Below are positions 17,201 to 26,045 of a stretch of DNA of 64,000 nt, one piece after another; position 1 is the first letter of the stretch, and each line of letters begins with the position of its first letter. Made by a program: the position numbers and the translations under genes. This DNA is from Paenibacillus turicensis. GTDB lineage: Bacteria > Bacillota > Bacilli > Paenibacillales > Paenibacillaceae. Location of the stretch: assembly GCF_017873435.1 (NCBI RefSeq), contig NZ_JAGGKG010000001.1, positions 62,001 through 126,000 of the forward strand, written 5' to 3'. Below the pieces are notes generated by a model that was given only the letters and a program-made list of their open reading frames with translations, did not search any database and was not told the DNA's origin.

Positions 17201-19516
17201 CTGATTGTTAATTACAGGATAAATCGTTTTTAACAACCGACCATATACATCATATTGATATTGTGTTGTTTTATTGTCAGCATTGGTCTCACTAGACATC
17301 GTTCCTAGCAAAACGTCATAAGTACGTTTTACTGAAGTTTCAGTCAATTTACCCCAGTTATCTGTATAATACGTTTTAACTTCAGTTGGAAGTAGCTGAT
17401 ATGACCCAGCTTGGCTATAATGTGACACTGTTTTAGCTGTCTTCCCATTTTCAAGCTGAACAAGAACCTCCTCTGTTCGTCCATCTGAGGCTTGAGTAAA
17501 GTTGCGAGTAATTATTTCACCATTAGCATTTTGAGATGTTTTAAGTCTACCTTGTGCGTCATACGTATATTGCTCTGTTAATGGCACAGACGCCGATTGA
17601 TAATATTGTTGCTTTGACAGAAGTTTAAAGTTTGGCTCATATTCATACGTTGTTGTATGTTGCTTTACCTGCTCTGAGTTAGCCAATTGTGCTGCAGTTA
17701 GAGGATTAGTCTGACTCTTTAGGTCTCCCCACGGATAATAAGTAAAGGTTTGATAAAGCTTGTTTTCCCGACTGCCACTTGTAACTTTAGATTCCACTTT
17801 AGTTGGCTTGTATTTATAGGTAGTATCGTAGGACTGAATGGTTTCAGTAACCTTCTCCCCATTCGTTGCCGTCTGCTCTGTCGAGATCATCCTTTTCTTT
17901 CCATCAAAGGTATACTTCGTCTTTAATCCATCTAAATTTGTTGATTCTGAACCAAAACGATAGCCTTCTGGAATGGATTCCTCAGCATAATAAGTAGGGT
18001 AACCACTAATGTCACCAAAATAGGTATATTCCATTTGATGATTAGGTCCTTCTGCATAAATACTTGGATTAGCCGTATCATATTTATACTTATTGAGCGC
18101 ATCAAAACGCTTCATCACCTGGAAGGCCTGATAAGCGCCTTGCCCACCCCAGTTTCTCGTAATTACTTTATATTCATAAAATGAAGAAGAGTGAGGATAC
18201 ATCGCGTATTGTAACAAATAAACTGCTGTTCCAGCTGAATTCGTTAACCCCTTCCCTTGAGCATCAAACTTTTCAGAGGCAAGATAATACTCATAAAAAG
18301 TACTATAACCTTTTAAGTCTGTAATACTAAAAAGGTAAGGCTCATATCTTTTACCACTCAAATTTCCATTTTCAAAAATACTGACTTGCTCACGTTTTTT
18401 TGCATATACAATTTTCTTCTTTTCCGATGTGGAAGGATGGCTAACTGTAATTGTAATTTTTTCAGTCATATTTTGAGCATCAAAATTAGGATTGCTTAAA
18501 TTAGTTTCATAAGCGAAGTCAACATTACGCCCAATGGAATCTACAATCTTAGAAATGACTGGATACGTTTTTCCATTCATCAAACGATTTACATGTGTGA
18601 ACTTGATCTCATTGCCATAGCGATCCTTTATACCAAGTAGGCGACCATCATTTCCAAAATACGTTTTCTTTTTGCTTTGGTCTACAAATACATAAGCTGA
18701 AGTCATTTGTCCATTAGAATAAGTTAAATCCCTAAGAAGTTCAACATCATTACGTGGATAGTCTTCTAGCTGCCCTTTGTTGCTTGAATTAAATTTCACT
18801 ACATAGGCTGCTCCTGCACCATCATGATAATGAATATAGCCACTATCAATCTCTAATGATGGGAAAGCCATTGACCAACCACTACCTAGATCATATCTAG
18901 AACGAGCATAAGAGTTCTCGTCGGGGAAAATCTTTGTTGTTGTCGTATAGTAGTCTTGGACATATTGGACAGATTTGTATTCTATATTGTAGTCAATATA
19001 ATTACGATTTGTATCTGGTTGATTGTTGATATAATGCTGTGCAGCATTATATGCCGATACCTGATCGTTATACTTCCCTGGGAAATAGGTCCCCCACGTA
19101 TTGCTCTTTTTATCCCAATACATCAAGGTAAGGTAATAGGCTGCACCTGAACCTACTTGATAAGATGAGCCCGTTGTTACAGTGACACGCTTACTTCCAA
19201 TCTCAGCTTGGCTGGAGTTATAAAGTCTTCCTAAAACCAAATCAAGCCCGTCTTTACCTGGAAGTGCAAGGTCAGTCTCAGATAAAGTTAATGTCCCTGA
19301 TGCAGGATCAACGGTTTCTGAAACTTGACTTCGGTCTGAAAATGAAGGTTTATTTGATTCATTTACAAGTTTCGGAGTGATTAAACCATTTAACACCTTT
19401 TCTAGCTGTTTATTATCAATTTGTCCGTGAGCGTTAGGAGCACCTGCCGTCACACCAATCATAAATACTAAGATAGAAAATATTAGATTATGAAAAAAGC
19501 TTTTAAATTTTCTCAT
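14288..19516 (-). CDS. Secreted RHS/YD-repeat protein with alpha/beta-hydrolase (lipase-like) C-terminal tip
   Basis: 1742 residues. A signal peptide (to about 30, ending NAHGQ) is followed by a segment common to Firmicute RHS proteins (VDPASGTLTLSETDLALPG), many YD repeats (for example YTYDAQGRLK, YQYDKLNRL, YGYDKLGNML) and the RHS core end DNETGLYYLRARYYDPAIGR with NPLTYIDPSGH near 1518. The last about 224 residues are unlike the core and carry MIGHSKGGAEAAANA, a GxSxG nucleophile elbow (Ser about 1636), plus NHSM near 1725 as a possible catalytic His. This is the plan of WapA-type polymorphic toxins with a lipase-like tip. RBS GGAAGGAG lies before the ATG. It is last in an operon of three exported proteins. 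The activity is not proven. Confidence 0.85.
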   Translation of the reverse strand: MRKFKSFFHNLIFSILVFMIGVTAGAPNAHGQIDNKQLEKVLNGLITPKLVNESNKPSFSDRSQVSETVDPASGTLTLSETDLALPGKDGLDLVLGRLYNSSQAEIGSKRVTVTTGSSYQVGSGAAYYLTLMYWDKKSNTWGTYFPGKYNDQVSAYNAAQHYINNQPDTNRNYIDYNIEYKSVQYVQDYYTTTTKIFPDENSYARSRYDLGSGWSMAFPSLEIDSGYIHYHDGAGAAYVVKFNSSNKGQLEDYPRNDVELLRDLTYSNGQMTSAYVFVDQSKKKTYFGNDGRLLGIKDRYGNEIKFTHVNRLMNGKTYPVISKIVDSIGRNVDFAYETNLSNPNFDAQNMTEKITITVSHPSTSEKKKIVYAKKREQVSIFENGNLSGKRYEPYLFSITDLKGYSTFYEYYLASEKFDAQGKGLTNSAGTAVYLLQYAMYPHSSSFYEYKVITRNWGGQGAYQAFQVMKRFDALNKYKYDTANPSIYAEGPNHQMEYTYFGDISGYPTYYAEESIPEGYRFGSESTNLDGLKTKYTFDGKKRMISTEQTATNGEKVTETIQSYDTTYKYKPTKVESKVTSGSRENKLYQTFTYYPWGDLKSQTNPLTAAQLANSEQVKQHTTTYEYEPNFKLLSKQQYYQSASVPLTEQYTYDAQGRLKTSQNANGEIITRNFTQASDGRTEEVLVQLENGKTAKTVSHYSQAGSYQLLPTEVKTYYTDNWGKLTETSVKRTYDVLLGTMSSETNADNKTTQYQYDVYGRLLKTIYPVINNQNGERYQREDVNQYFDQIVENSADYFDNVNKYLITSRIDSYTKTTRVSDGGANYDNIKHEFYDGFGNAVLLGQLNNVKNEELILQQYHYDLDGRPTYVVDTGGNASTASYDAWGRNIESVDPYGNIYRNEEDIIDRKNTSYMVAAKDVSAFRNSAQDSLKRKVVESFSDQWGRQTMLRAYPNWPNRSGGTIQEEFTYDGLGNVLTYTNPNRDVTKYQYDKLNRLVAVTDALNQTTSYGYDKLGNMLTTTQSEDAKSWTKSKGYDESGFLTSSTDTGGNQEKLSRNQLGQVAAKTDPNNNISNYIYDELGRGIFKVSVTGSTVLKNVYQFKGFGPSRKEELRNGSNYMTVYNDYNIYGAQTYKATLYDGTVTVVRHEYNDQNQIKNVADAFDYFTNYSYDKTRINKVQTNGSHVVTTEDNANAQYSFEPNGKLQRITYPKLSDGSYLTSDYNYDGIGRLIKVSNKKGTVIVSEFSYVYDNNGNITSIKDSVGTTNYQYDKLNRLIQVKRPSGETIVYTYDARGNRKTLKGASQVVDTKEQTYTFNLWDQVSKVVKENTTTEFEYEMQGLRLAKTTTTVQSTSSDQNNNSQNPTSSVEKVRYAYNNAGKVISEADANNKAIANYTWGPDRLLAKRDVSTNKKYFYLYNGHGDVVQLMDDSGQIVNHYKYDEWGNIVEQEEAVRNDFKYAGEIFDNETGLYYLRARYYDPAIGRFVSKDTHEGDLTNPLSLNLYSYVENNPLTYIDPSGHIPTVLQAAKMADDVYSVTAEKIEEKKELDGGWIIKEIKENDDGLKIGVYYRKKWDGKLEYAFVNKGTGGSGFSKTYSDWLNNIEQVAGVSLDMVDSIEFAKEFDKAHLKEEVTMIGHSKGGAEAAANAVATNRNAILFNPASVSLELYDLNKKSYYAKMTSYIVKGEALNQVFDSTSEPIGKKKVLPTQYPVNTKKRYTNIINAIKNHSMGAVINALKQMGYKY

Positions 19517-19522
19517 CTATGC

Positions 19523-20448
19523 TTACTCCTTCCCGCTCAGCACTTGTTTGCTAGCTTCTTTAGGGTCTTTAAACTGCTGGACTAGTTCCTCTTCTGAAAT
19601 ACCTGATTTTTTAGAAATATCACGTATTTTTTCTAGTACTTCTGTATCCACAGTTTCTTGACTAGTAGAAGAAGATTTAGCAGAGAAGGAGGAAATAGAA
19701 TTACGATTTGTTTTATTTTTAAGCTTTAGCTTTGAATCATAATTCACTACTTCTTTTTCTCCCCCAGTTTTAAAAGCTTTGATCAGTTCAGACATTGTTC
19801 CTTTTCCCATATCAAAAGCAACTAGAAGAGAAAGACGTTCTCTGTCAGTTAATGATGTCTCTCTCTTCAATTGTTCATAAGGCTTAGGATACGTCTGGGA
19901 TAACTGAGCTAATTGAGTTGCCTCAATGTCCGAAGCAACTTTTTGCTCAAGCTCCTCCCATGACAACTTTTCTTTCTCTTTTTGCTCTATTAATGTAAGT
20001 GGTTCTACATAAAGTGAATTAGCAAGCTCATCTAATTTGTACAAATCTTCCACTGAATAGCCTTTGCTCATTAATTCTTCTAACTGCTCTTGTGATAATT
20101 GAAATACATCCTTAGGTTGTACATCTACTTGTAATGATTTTGAAGCGGCTTGATTAATTTTAGGGACAATTTCTTCACTTTCATGTACAACTTGTTCACT
20201 TGAATCCAACCCTTTAAACTTATCCAACTCCTGATTCAAATTTACAGATAGATTTGGTTTTTCATTTGGGACTTGAATTACATTTTCACTAGAAGGGCCT
20301 TTTGAAAGAGCTTCATTAACATTGCTTACAACTTCCTCTGCAAAGCTAAACACCCCAGGAGTAATAAGAGAACCAACTAAACCTAAGCACAGAGAGATTG
20401 AATCCATCTTTTAGACAATTGAAATTTATCTTTTCTTTTATTTTTCAC
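19523..20448 (-). CDS. Exported helical protein of unknown function; frameshift in signal peptide
   Basis: The open frame from an ATG at 20407 has no ribosome binding site and starts with an acidic residue. Instead GGAG lies eight bases before a GTG at 20448, whose frame reads KNKRKDKFQLSKRWIQSLC, a proper charged signal-peptide start, then stops. Its natural continuation, LGLVGSLITPGVFSFAEE, lies in the other frame. One base seems missing in a CTCTCT run near 20391. The mature part (about 270 residues) is charged and helical, with QLSQEQLEELMSKGYSVEDLYKLDELAN and ISKKSGISEEELVQQF, resembling short helical repeats. It is transcribed with and directly before the RHS gene (6 bases apart). It may be silenced, phase-varied or wrongly sequenced. 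Confidence 0.6.
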
Positions 20449-20486
20449 TAAAAACATCTCCATTAATTTAATATGGTTTTTGGCAA

Positions 20487-22859
20487 CTACTCATTATTAG
20501 ATTGAGCGGTTTTTATCGTCTTCTTCTTAAGTAGGTTTCCGTTGTTATCGTATTCAAATTGCATTTCATAGTGGTATAATCCCTGTTCATATTCAATACG
20601 TGTCAACCGGTTAGCATCATCATATGTGTATTGTTTACTAGAGGACTCCGTAATACGAATTTGATATGGATTTACACTAAATTCATTTTTCTCTGAGCTT
20701 ATTTTAATAATAATTGTCGTATTGGCAGCTAAATAGATTCCAGTATCCGCATCTAACCCGTCAATCAACTGTTTCACTGAAATTGGACTTGCATCGGGTT
20801 TTAGAAATTCCTGTTTAAATAGGCTATCCTCAGGTGAATGAAGAGTGAAAAAATACGTATCCTCTTTAGGCGCTACAAATTTGTAATAATCAACATCTGT
20901 TGCGGAAGAGATATATGACTCATACAATTTTCCACTTTCTAACAAGGCAGCTTGTTCTATCGTATCGTTTGGCTCAAAGGTATCCTTCACAGTTGGAGTT
21001 GTTAAATACAATGCATCGACAGAAACTCCATAACCAGTACTATTCTGATTTTTACCGATTACTTCAAAGCGAAGGACATGCTTTTTCTTACTAAGATTTA
21101 GCGCTCCGAGGGAGATGTCTATACAATTAGAGTCTGTTTGAAACAGATCCAATTTATCATTAACAGATGCCCCATCTACACTCACTGCAACGATAGCGCT
21201 ATTCCCCGTACCCTTTATTCTTAATGTAGTCTCATAGATTCCCTTTTCAGTTACTAACGGGAACTCTATAAAATCACCAACTTCAAGCGCTTCATAATCT
21301 AATCTTTGTCCAGCACTAGCCTTGTGATCTTCAACCAGATTCATGATTTTTCCAGAATTCACAGTTTCCTCAGATAAGCTTTCAAATTCAATAATCTGTT
21401 TTCCAGATAACGTAGAAATAACAATTGCATCGCTAAACTCAGAGGCTAGTCCTTCTTTATTCAAAGCACGAATTTTAAAAGTATAATCTGTTCCTGGAGT
21501 AAGATCCTTTACAAGATAAAAGTTCTTATCCCCAGAAACACTTACTAATAATTTTTCATCAACATAAATCTCGTATGATTCTACCTGTCCATTCTCCTGT
21601 GCCTTATCCCATTCCAAATTAATAGCTGTATCCGATTGAATTGCAGAATTAAAGTTCATAGGAACAGCAGGTAACGAAGTTTTTTGCGAATGAGTTAAAT
21701 AAAGTGCATCTAAAACAAGTGCATACGCACTACTTTCAGCGTTTTTATCAATTACGTTTATACGAATCGTATGGTTTACCCGCTCATCTAAAGTAAATTG
21801 TCCTAAAGAAATTTTTGTTAACTCTTCATTGTTGCTATAAAGATCTATAGTGCTTTCCACGGGATGATCATCAATTAAAACTTGGACAATCCCCATATCG
21901 GGCCCTTTCAACACTTGCAAATCAATAAGATAGTTTCCTTGTTCAACGTCAAAAGGAATCTCATACCAATCCCCTACTTCAACCCCGTTGTATTTAATAT
22001 ATGAGCCAGCACTTGAAGTTGGATTTTCAATTATTTCAATCTTTTTACCAGAGTGAGTTTCATTTCCAGAGTTAGTAAATTCAATTACCTTTACCTCAGA
22101 TGCGGTTGTCATTTGGATCGTATTACTGTTATCTGAGGAGTCATCCTCATACACAGCTCTAACTTTAAGAGAATATGTAGTCGCTGGAGATAAGTTAGTT
22201 AAAGTATAAGATGTGTTTGTGGTTGGAACAGTATCGATGATGATATCGTTTACATAAATTTCGTAAACCTTTAGTTTGATATCAGAAGACTTATCAGGAT
22301 GGGACCATGAAATTGTAGCAGTGCTGTTGGAAGTAGTTTCAGGCTTAATTTTAAAAATAGCTTGTGAAGTATCAAATGACTTATCCAATTTTGTGGTCAC
22401 TGTTAAAACTTCACTAAAACTAGAGTAGGTACCATCCAATCCCTGTGCTCTAATTTTAAAATGGTATGTTGCTTCTGCATCTAACGAATTGGCAATAAAC
22501 GAATCCTTGTCTCCTTCAATAGTTGCATGTATTGAATCATTCATGTAAATTTCATAAGAAGTAGCAACATAATCAGTTGGTGTTGTCCATCCCAATTGAA
22601 CTGTAGAACTAGTGTACTCTGTTAAATGAAATCCTGAGGGGGCAGCTAGCAGAACAACTTGATTTGATCCTTGATCTTGATTGTTCCCAGTTAAAGAAAT
22701 CTCTTCTTCGTTAGTCTGCGTTTTAATAACGGTTTGTGGTTCTTCTTTCTTAGTACTGTTTTCATCAGGCTTTGCAAATGTTGCTGTTGATGCAGTCGTT
22801 TGAAACAAGGTTAATACTAAAATCATTAAAAATATCAATCTCTTATTAAATGATTGCAT
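20487..22859 (-). CDS. Secreted multidomain protein: FN3 domains, CBM-like modules, PPC domain, short YD tail
   Basis: About 790 residues from the ATG at 22859, which has AAGGGTGA before it (an in-frame ATG at 22901 lacks one). Order: signal peptide; two fibronectin type III domains (for example YEIYMNDSIHATIEG; SYTLTNLSPATTYSLKVRA); a CBM6/35-like beta module (YIKYNGVEVGDWYEIPFDV); a third FN3 domain; a second CBM-like module; a bacterial pre-peptidase C-type segment (EPNDTIEQAALLESGKLYES); and a final pair of YD-like repeats (YDDANRLTRIEYEQG, EYDNNGNLLKK). It is the first gene of the operon with the RHS protein. The YD tail may let it pair with or be related to RHS proteins. A carbohydrate- or wall-binding role is inferred from domains. 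Confidence 0.75.
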   Translation of the reverse strand: MQSFNKRLIFLMILVLTLFQTTASTATFAKPDENSTKKEEPQTVIKTQTNEEEISLTGNNQDQGSNQVVLLAAPSGFHLTEYTSSTVQLGWTTPTDYVATSYEIYMNDSIHATIEGDKDSFIANSLDAEATYHFKIRAQGLDGTYSSFSEVLTVTTKLDKSFDTSQAIFKIKPETTSNSTATISWSHPDKSSDIKLKVYEIYVNDIIIDTVPTTNTSYTLTNLSPATTYSLKVRAVYEDDSSDNSNTIQMTTASEVKVIEFTNSGNETHSGKKIEIIENPTSSAGSYIKYNGVEVGDWYEIPFDVEQGNYLIDLQVLKGPDMGIVQVLIDDHPVESTIDLYSNNEELTKISLGQFTLDERVNHTIRINVIDKNAESSAYALVLDALYLTHSQKTSLPAVPMNFNSAIQSDTAINLEWDKAQENGQVESYEIYVDEKLLVSVSGDKNFYLVKDLTPGTDYTFKIRALNKEGLASEFSDAIVISTLSGKQIIEFESLSEETVNSGKIMNLVEDHKASAGQRLDYEALEVGDFIEFPLVTEKGIYETTLRIKGTGNSAIVAVSVDGASVNDKLDLFQTDSNCIDISLGALNLSKKKHVLRFEVIGKNQNSTGYGVSVDALYLTTPTVKDTFEPNDTIEQAALLESGKLYESYISSATDVDYYKFVAPKEDTYFFTLHSPEDSLFKQEFLKPDASPISVKQLIDGLDADTGIYLAANTTIIIKISSEKNEFSVNPYQIRITESSSKQYTYDDANRLTRIEYEQGLYHYEMQFEYDNNGNLLKKKTIKTAQSNNE

Positions 22860-23050
22860 AATAATCACCCTTTCTACATAATGTTTCCATACTATCAGCA
22901 TATATAAAAAAGGAAAGAGGGATACTTTGTAATTAAATGTATGATTATGTCGAATATTGAATTGTTTTCACTATTGTCACATTATATTTATCTTCATTTT
23001 AGATGTTATGTATATTAATGGATAATAATTAAATAAAAGGGAGCCTGTCT

Positions 23051-23707
23051 ATGAGTTCATATTGGGAGAATAGATTCACAAATGAAGGGATGATCTGGGG
23101 AGAAAACCCAAGTAACACCGTTTACCATGCGATTGAAATTTTCAAAAAAAACAACGTTAAGCAAGTGTTTGTGCCTGGTTCTGGTTATGGGCGGAATACA
23201 AAAGCTTTGTCCTCCTTTTTCTCAGTGGAGGGACTTGAAATTTCACAAAGTGCAATTGATTTAGCTGCTCAATGGGACCCTAAAAGTACCTTTATCCAAG
23301 GTTCAGTATTAGATGAAGCACTTATTCAAAATAAAAAATATGATGCGATCTTTTGCTTTGATGTGCTGCATTTATTTCTAGAGCAAGATAGAGCTAAATT
23401 AATTCAAAATTGCAATAACCATCTAAACGCTTCTGGAATAATGTATTTCACTTGCTTTTCTGATGAAGATCAGCACAATGAGGTTGGAAAAAAAATTGAA
23501 GAGGGTACATATGAGTATGTAGTGGGGAAATACGCGCATTTTTTTACTGAGGAGGATCTATTGTCTCATTTTAGTCAATTTAAAATTAAAGTGATTGAGC
23601 TTGGAAGTACTACAGAGGTTTTAAATTATAACGATAAACAATTTAAAGAGTATATTTTGAGATATATCGTAGTCCAAAAAACAGATAATGAGCTATCTTC
23701 AATCTAA
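23051..23707 (+). CDS. SAM-dependent class I methyltransferase (thiopurine/TehB-like)
   Basis: 218 residues. The start SSYWENRFTNEGMIWGENPSNT is typical of this methyltransferase group; the SAM-binding motif I is VFVPGSGYGRNTKAL, motif post-I GLEISQSAIDLA, and motif IV YDAIFCFDVLHLF. Likely cytosolic, methylating a small molecule; the substrate cannot be deduced. GGGAGCC lies before the ATG. The gene overlaps the convergent DCC gene by nine bases at its 3' end and is divergent from the RHS operon. Confidence 0.82.
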   Translation: MSSYWENRFTNEGMIWGENPSNTVYHAIEIFKKNNVKQVFVPGSGYGRNTKALSSFFSVEGLEISQSAIDLAAQWDPKSTFIQGSVLDEALIQNKKYDAIFCFDVLHLFLEQDRAKLIQNCNNHLNASGIMYFTCFSDEDQHNEVGKKIEEGTYEYVVGKYAHFFTEEDLLSHFSQFKIKVIELGSTTEVLNYNDKQFKEYILRYIVVQKTDNELSSI

Positions 23708-24100
23708 AAATCGAGATCTTAGCTCTTGGGTTGGCATAAAGCATACCTCATCCTTACCAAACCAACGATAACGGTTTTTTGCAATATATTTATATATCGG
23801 TTCTCGTATAAACCTGGGCACAATCATAAATCCATACAGTAATCGCCATGGAAAAGTTAACTGCTTAGCGATACGCAAGGCAGCTGTAGAACCTGTGTAA
23901 ATACGTCCATTTTCGACAAGTACAACACTGCTAACATAGTGTTCACTCAGACCATTACTTTTTAGCAATTCCTTACCAATCTCTGATTGAAGGGAAGCAA
24001 AGTGAAAATACCCTTGTGGATCATGGGAAATAATAAATTGTATAGACCATTGACACAAATGACAAACCCCATCAAATAAAACAATTTTATTTCCCATCAT
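23699..24100 (-). CDS. Thiol-disulfide oxidoreductase-like protein of the DCC family (DUF393)
   Basis: 133 residues. Near the N-terminus lies VLFDGVCHLCQWSIQFI, the DxxCxxC motif that names the DCC family, followed by HFASLQSEIGKELL and, near the end, KNRYRWFGKDEVC. Proteins of this family are related to thioredoxin-like folds, and their reaction is not established. The frame opens at a GTG at 24106 that touches the ribosome binding site, so I prefer the ATG at 24100. Convergent with the methyltransferase gene; otherwise a single gene. Confidence 0.85.
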   Translation of the reverse strand: MMGNKIVLFDGVCHLCQWSIQFIISHDPQGYFHFASLQSEIGKELLKSNGLSEHYVSSVVLVENGRIYTGSTAALRIAKQLTFPWRLLYGFMIVPRFIREPIYKYIAKNRYRWFGKDEVCFMPTQELRSRFLD

Positions 24101-24178
24101 CTTCACCCTTCCTTAATTATTTCTACATAGTTGTTCCTACATTTTATCTTTAAATTTAGAATGCTTTGAGCCGTAGAT

Positions 24179-24619
24179 TTAAGATATGTAATACTTATTT
24201 AAATTGTTTAGATCGTCACTATCCCATAAAATAACCCAGCAGCTTGTGTGCTGAAGTCTTTTTAATGCCTCATGTCTGCCATTTCCATCATTAATAATAA
24301 GCTTCCCTTCAGTATGCTGAGCAATTAACGGCGGGTATTGCCATCCCTCCTGTAGCAGTTCATACAGCTTCCCCACACGTAATTCCCACTCTTCTAAAGG
24401 GTTATGGTACGTCATACCATCCTCAGGACCACAACATCTTTGTAGTTCATCTAAAGGCAACTGGATTGGGCCACGCCAATACCTTTTTTGTAGCTTCAAA
24501 CCATCAGAAAAAGGCACATTATTTCCATTCGTTTTCAAAAATAAATGTACCCATTCTTCAATACAACCTGCTTCAGAAAATATTTTAGCTTCATTCAATG
24601 TAAAATTTAAAGGCAGCAT
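24179..24619 (-). CDS. ParB/sulfiredoxin-like domain protein
   Basis: 146 residues from the ATG at 24619 with AAAGGAGGAG just before it. The C-terminal half has YPPLIAQHTEGKLIINDGNGRHEALKRLQ, a ParB-N/Srx-fold pattern (a nucleotide-binding G-x-x-R-x-x-A type loop). The N-terminal half is unassigned. Lone ParB-like proteins of this size occur in many Bacillales and their function is unknown. No partner ParA or plasmid gene is seen nearby. Confidence 0.65.
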   Translation of the reverse strand: MLPLNFTLNEAKIFSEAGCIEEWVHLFLKTNGNNVPFSDGLKLQKRYWRGPIQLPLDELQRCCGPEDGMTYHNPLEEWELRVGKLYELLQEGWQYPPLIAQHTEGKLIINDGNGRHEALKRLQHTSCWVILWDSDDLNNLNKYYIS

Positions 24620-24678
24620 TACTTTTCTCCTCCTTTCTAAACACATATTCTACCACATATGAAATCGTATGTTTTCAA

Positions 24679-24724
24679 AGAAAAAGAGACATCCAAACTA
24701 AAGTTAGTTTGAAGGCCTCTTTAT
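24679..24724 (-). terminator. Terminator after the small cysteine-cluster gene
   Basis: On the minus strand AAAGAGGCC-TTCAAACTA pairs with TAGTTTGG-ATGTCTCTTT with internal mismatches, followed by TTTCTTTG. It lies just after the stop at 24736. Confidence 0.6.
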
Positions 24725-24735
24725 AGTTAATACGC

Positions 24736-25023
24736 TTAGCTAAGCGCTTTGTCAAACCATTGATTTTCTTCGAGCTGGTTGTGAATGACGCTAGCAAAAC
24801 TGTCCATACATTGGCAGATAAAATCTTTGCGGCAGACCGGACAAGGTTTCTTTTGCAAGCGGCTGATACTAGTAATTTTCCAATTCGGATAACGATCATA
24901 AAACATACGGCACTCTGTACCATCCACCATTTTTACAATAAATTCGTACAATCCGTCTTTTTCGTTGCTTCCGGCCATGGTTACATTCTCAACACTCGGT
25001 CTGTAAGACATCTCATCACCCAT
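24736..25023 (-). CDS. Small protein with CPVC/CQC cysteine cluster, unknown function
   Basis: 95 residues (or 91 from the ATG at 25011; GGTGATG before that second ATG makes it equally plausible). The middle is a beta-rich region (YEFIVKMVDGTECRMFYDRYPNW) and is followed by KPCPVCRKDFICQCM, four closely spaced cysteines that could bind zinc. No family recognised. It stands alone with its own terminator. Confidence 0.55.
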   Translation of the reverse strand: MGDEMSYRPSVENVTMAGSNEKDGLYEFIVKMVDGTECRMFYDRYPNWKITSISRLQKKPCPVCRKDFICQCMDSFASVIHNQLEENQWFDKALS

Positions 25024-25225
25024 ATCATCAAATTTCGTTCCTTTTAGTACTTAGACATATTAAATAATTTTTGTACGCATGTCAACTTGGATCAATTCAC
25101 CATTTATTGTATATATTTAACATTAATCTTTAGGTTTAATCATATAAAAGGAATTTTTCAAATTCAAGCTATCTACTTAGCTTTCCAATTATATAATGTA
25201 GCTGATTAAAAAAGGAGATGACGAT

Positions 25226-26029
25226 TTGAATCCGACATCCTCATTTCGTTTAGGGCATGTATTAATAAAAGTGACAGACCTAAAAAAAGCAGTTCATGAT
25301 TTTGAACAGCTAGGATTTACGGTTACCTATGGTAGCACACCTAAAAAAGCAAAAAACGCAATAATTTATTTTAAAGATGGCTTCTTTTTGGAGCTATTCT
25401 GTATGAACTTTGGTCAACCGATAAATAGTGTTCTCAAATGTGTAGTTAAAGGTATGAAATTTTTCCGAAATCCATCTGCGGACAGGTATAACAACTATAT
25501 TCATTCACAGGAGGGCTTTTCAGATTACGCATTAGACAGCTTTCCGAGTAGTCTCTTTGAAGTGAATATACAAAGTCTATTGGAGACAGGTTTACATGTA
25601 GTGGGGCCAAAAAAAATGAAGCGGACAAATTTGGATGGCATTAATCTTCAATGGTCACTTTATTGTCCCATCGATTGGAAACTTCCCTTCTTTATGAGTC
25701 CCTACCACCCTGTAGTAAAAATAGATGAAGAAAAAGTAACACATCATAATGGGTCACATGGTTTTCTAGAAATTAAAGTTTCAACTACTAGCTGGCAAGA
25801 AACTTTGCAAACCTATTGTAACATTTACAGGCAGCATCCCCACGTTGAGAAACAAGATGGTGGAATGTCCTGCAACTTTCAAGTAGATGCTACCTCCATA
25901 ATATTAGTTGAAGGAAAACGGGACGGGATTACACAAGTCGTATTAAAAGGAGATTCCTCCTCTCCCTCTGGGCAACTTACACCATCACTTTGTCATGGAG
26001 CAGCACTGTCTATTGCTGAAACCTCTTGA
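25226..26029 (+). CDS. VOC family (glyoxalase-like) protein
   Basis: 267 residues starting at a TTG preceded by AAAGGAGATGACGAT. The N-terminus FRLGHVLIKVTDLKKAVHDFEQLGFTVTYGS is a typical first betaalphabeta unit of the vicinal-oxygen-chelate fold; a second related half begins near SHGFLEIKV. Such enzymes use a metal for isomerisation, ring opening or drug inactivation; I cannot tell which. It is followed by a strong promoter and a perfect palindrome belonging to the next operon. Confidence 0.78.
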   Translation: MNPTSSFRLGHVLIKVTDLKKAVHDFEQLGFTVTYGSTPKKAKNAIIYFKDGFFLELFCMNFGQPINSVLKCVVKGMKFFRNPSADRYNNYIHSQEGFSDYALDSFPSSLFEVNIQSLLETGLHVVGPKKMKRTNLDGINLQWSLYCPIDWKLPFFMSPYHPVVKIDEEKVTHHNGSHGFLEIKVSTTSWQETLQTYCNIYRQHPHVEKQDGGMSCNFQVDATSIILVEGKRDGITQVVLKGDSSSPSGQLTPSLCHGAALSIAETS

Positions 26030-26045
26030 TGAATCATTAACTCAA

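Noticed and set aside
14557..19150. Several plus-strand frames inside the RHS gene
   Set aside because: They are opposite-strand frames without binding sites or motifs.
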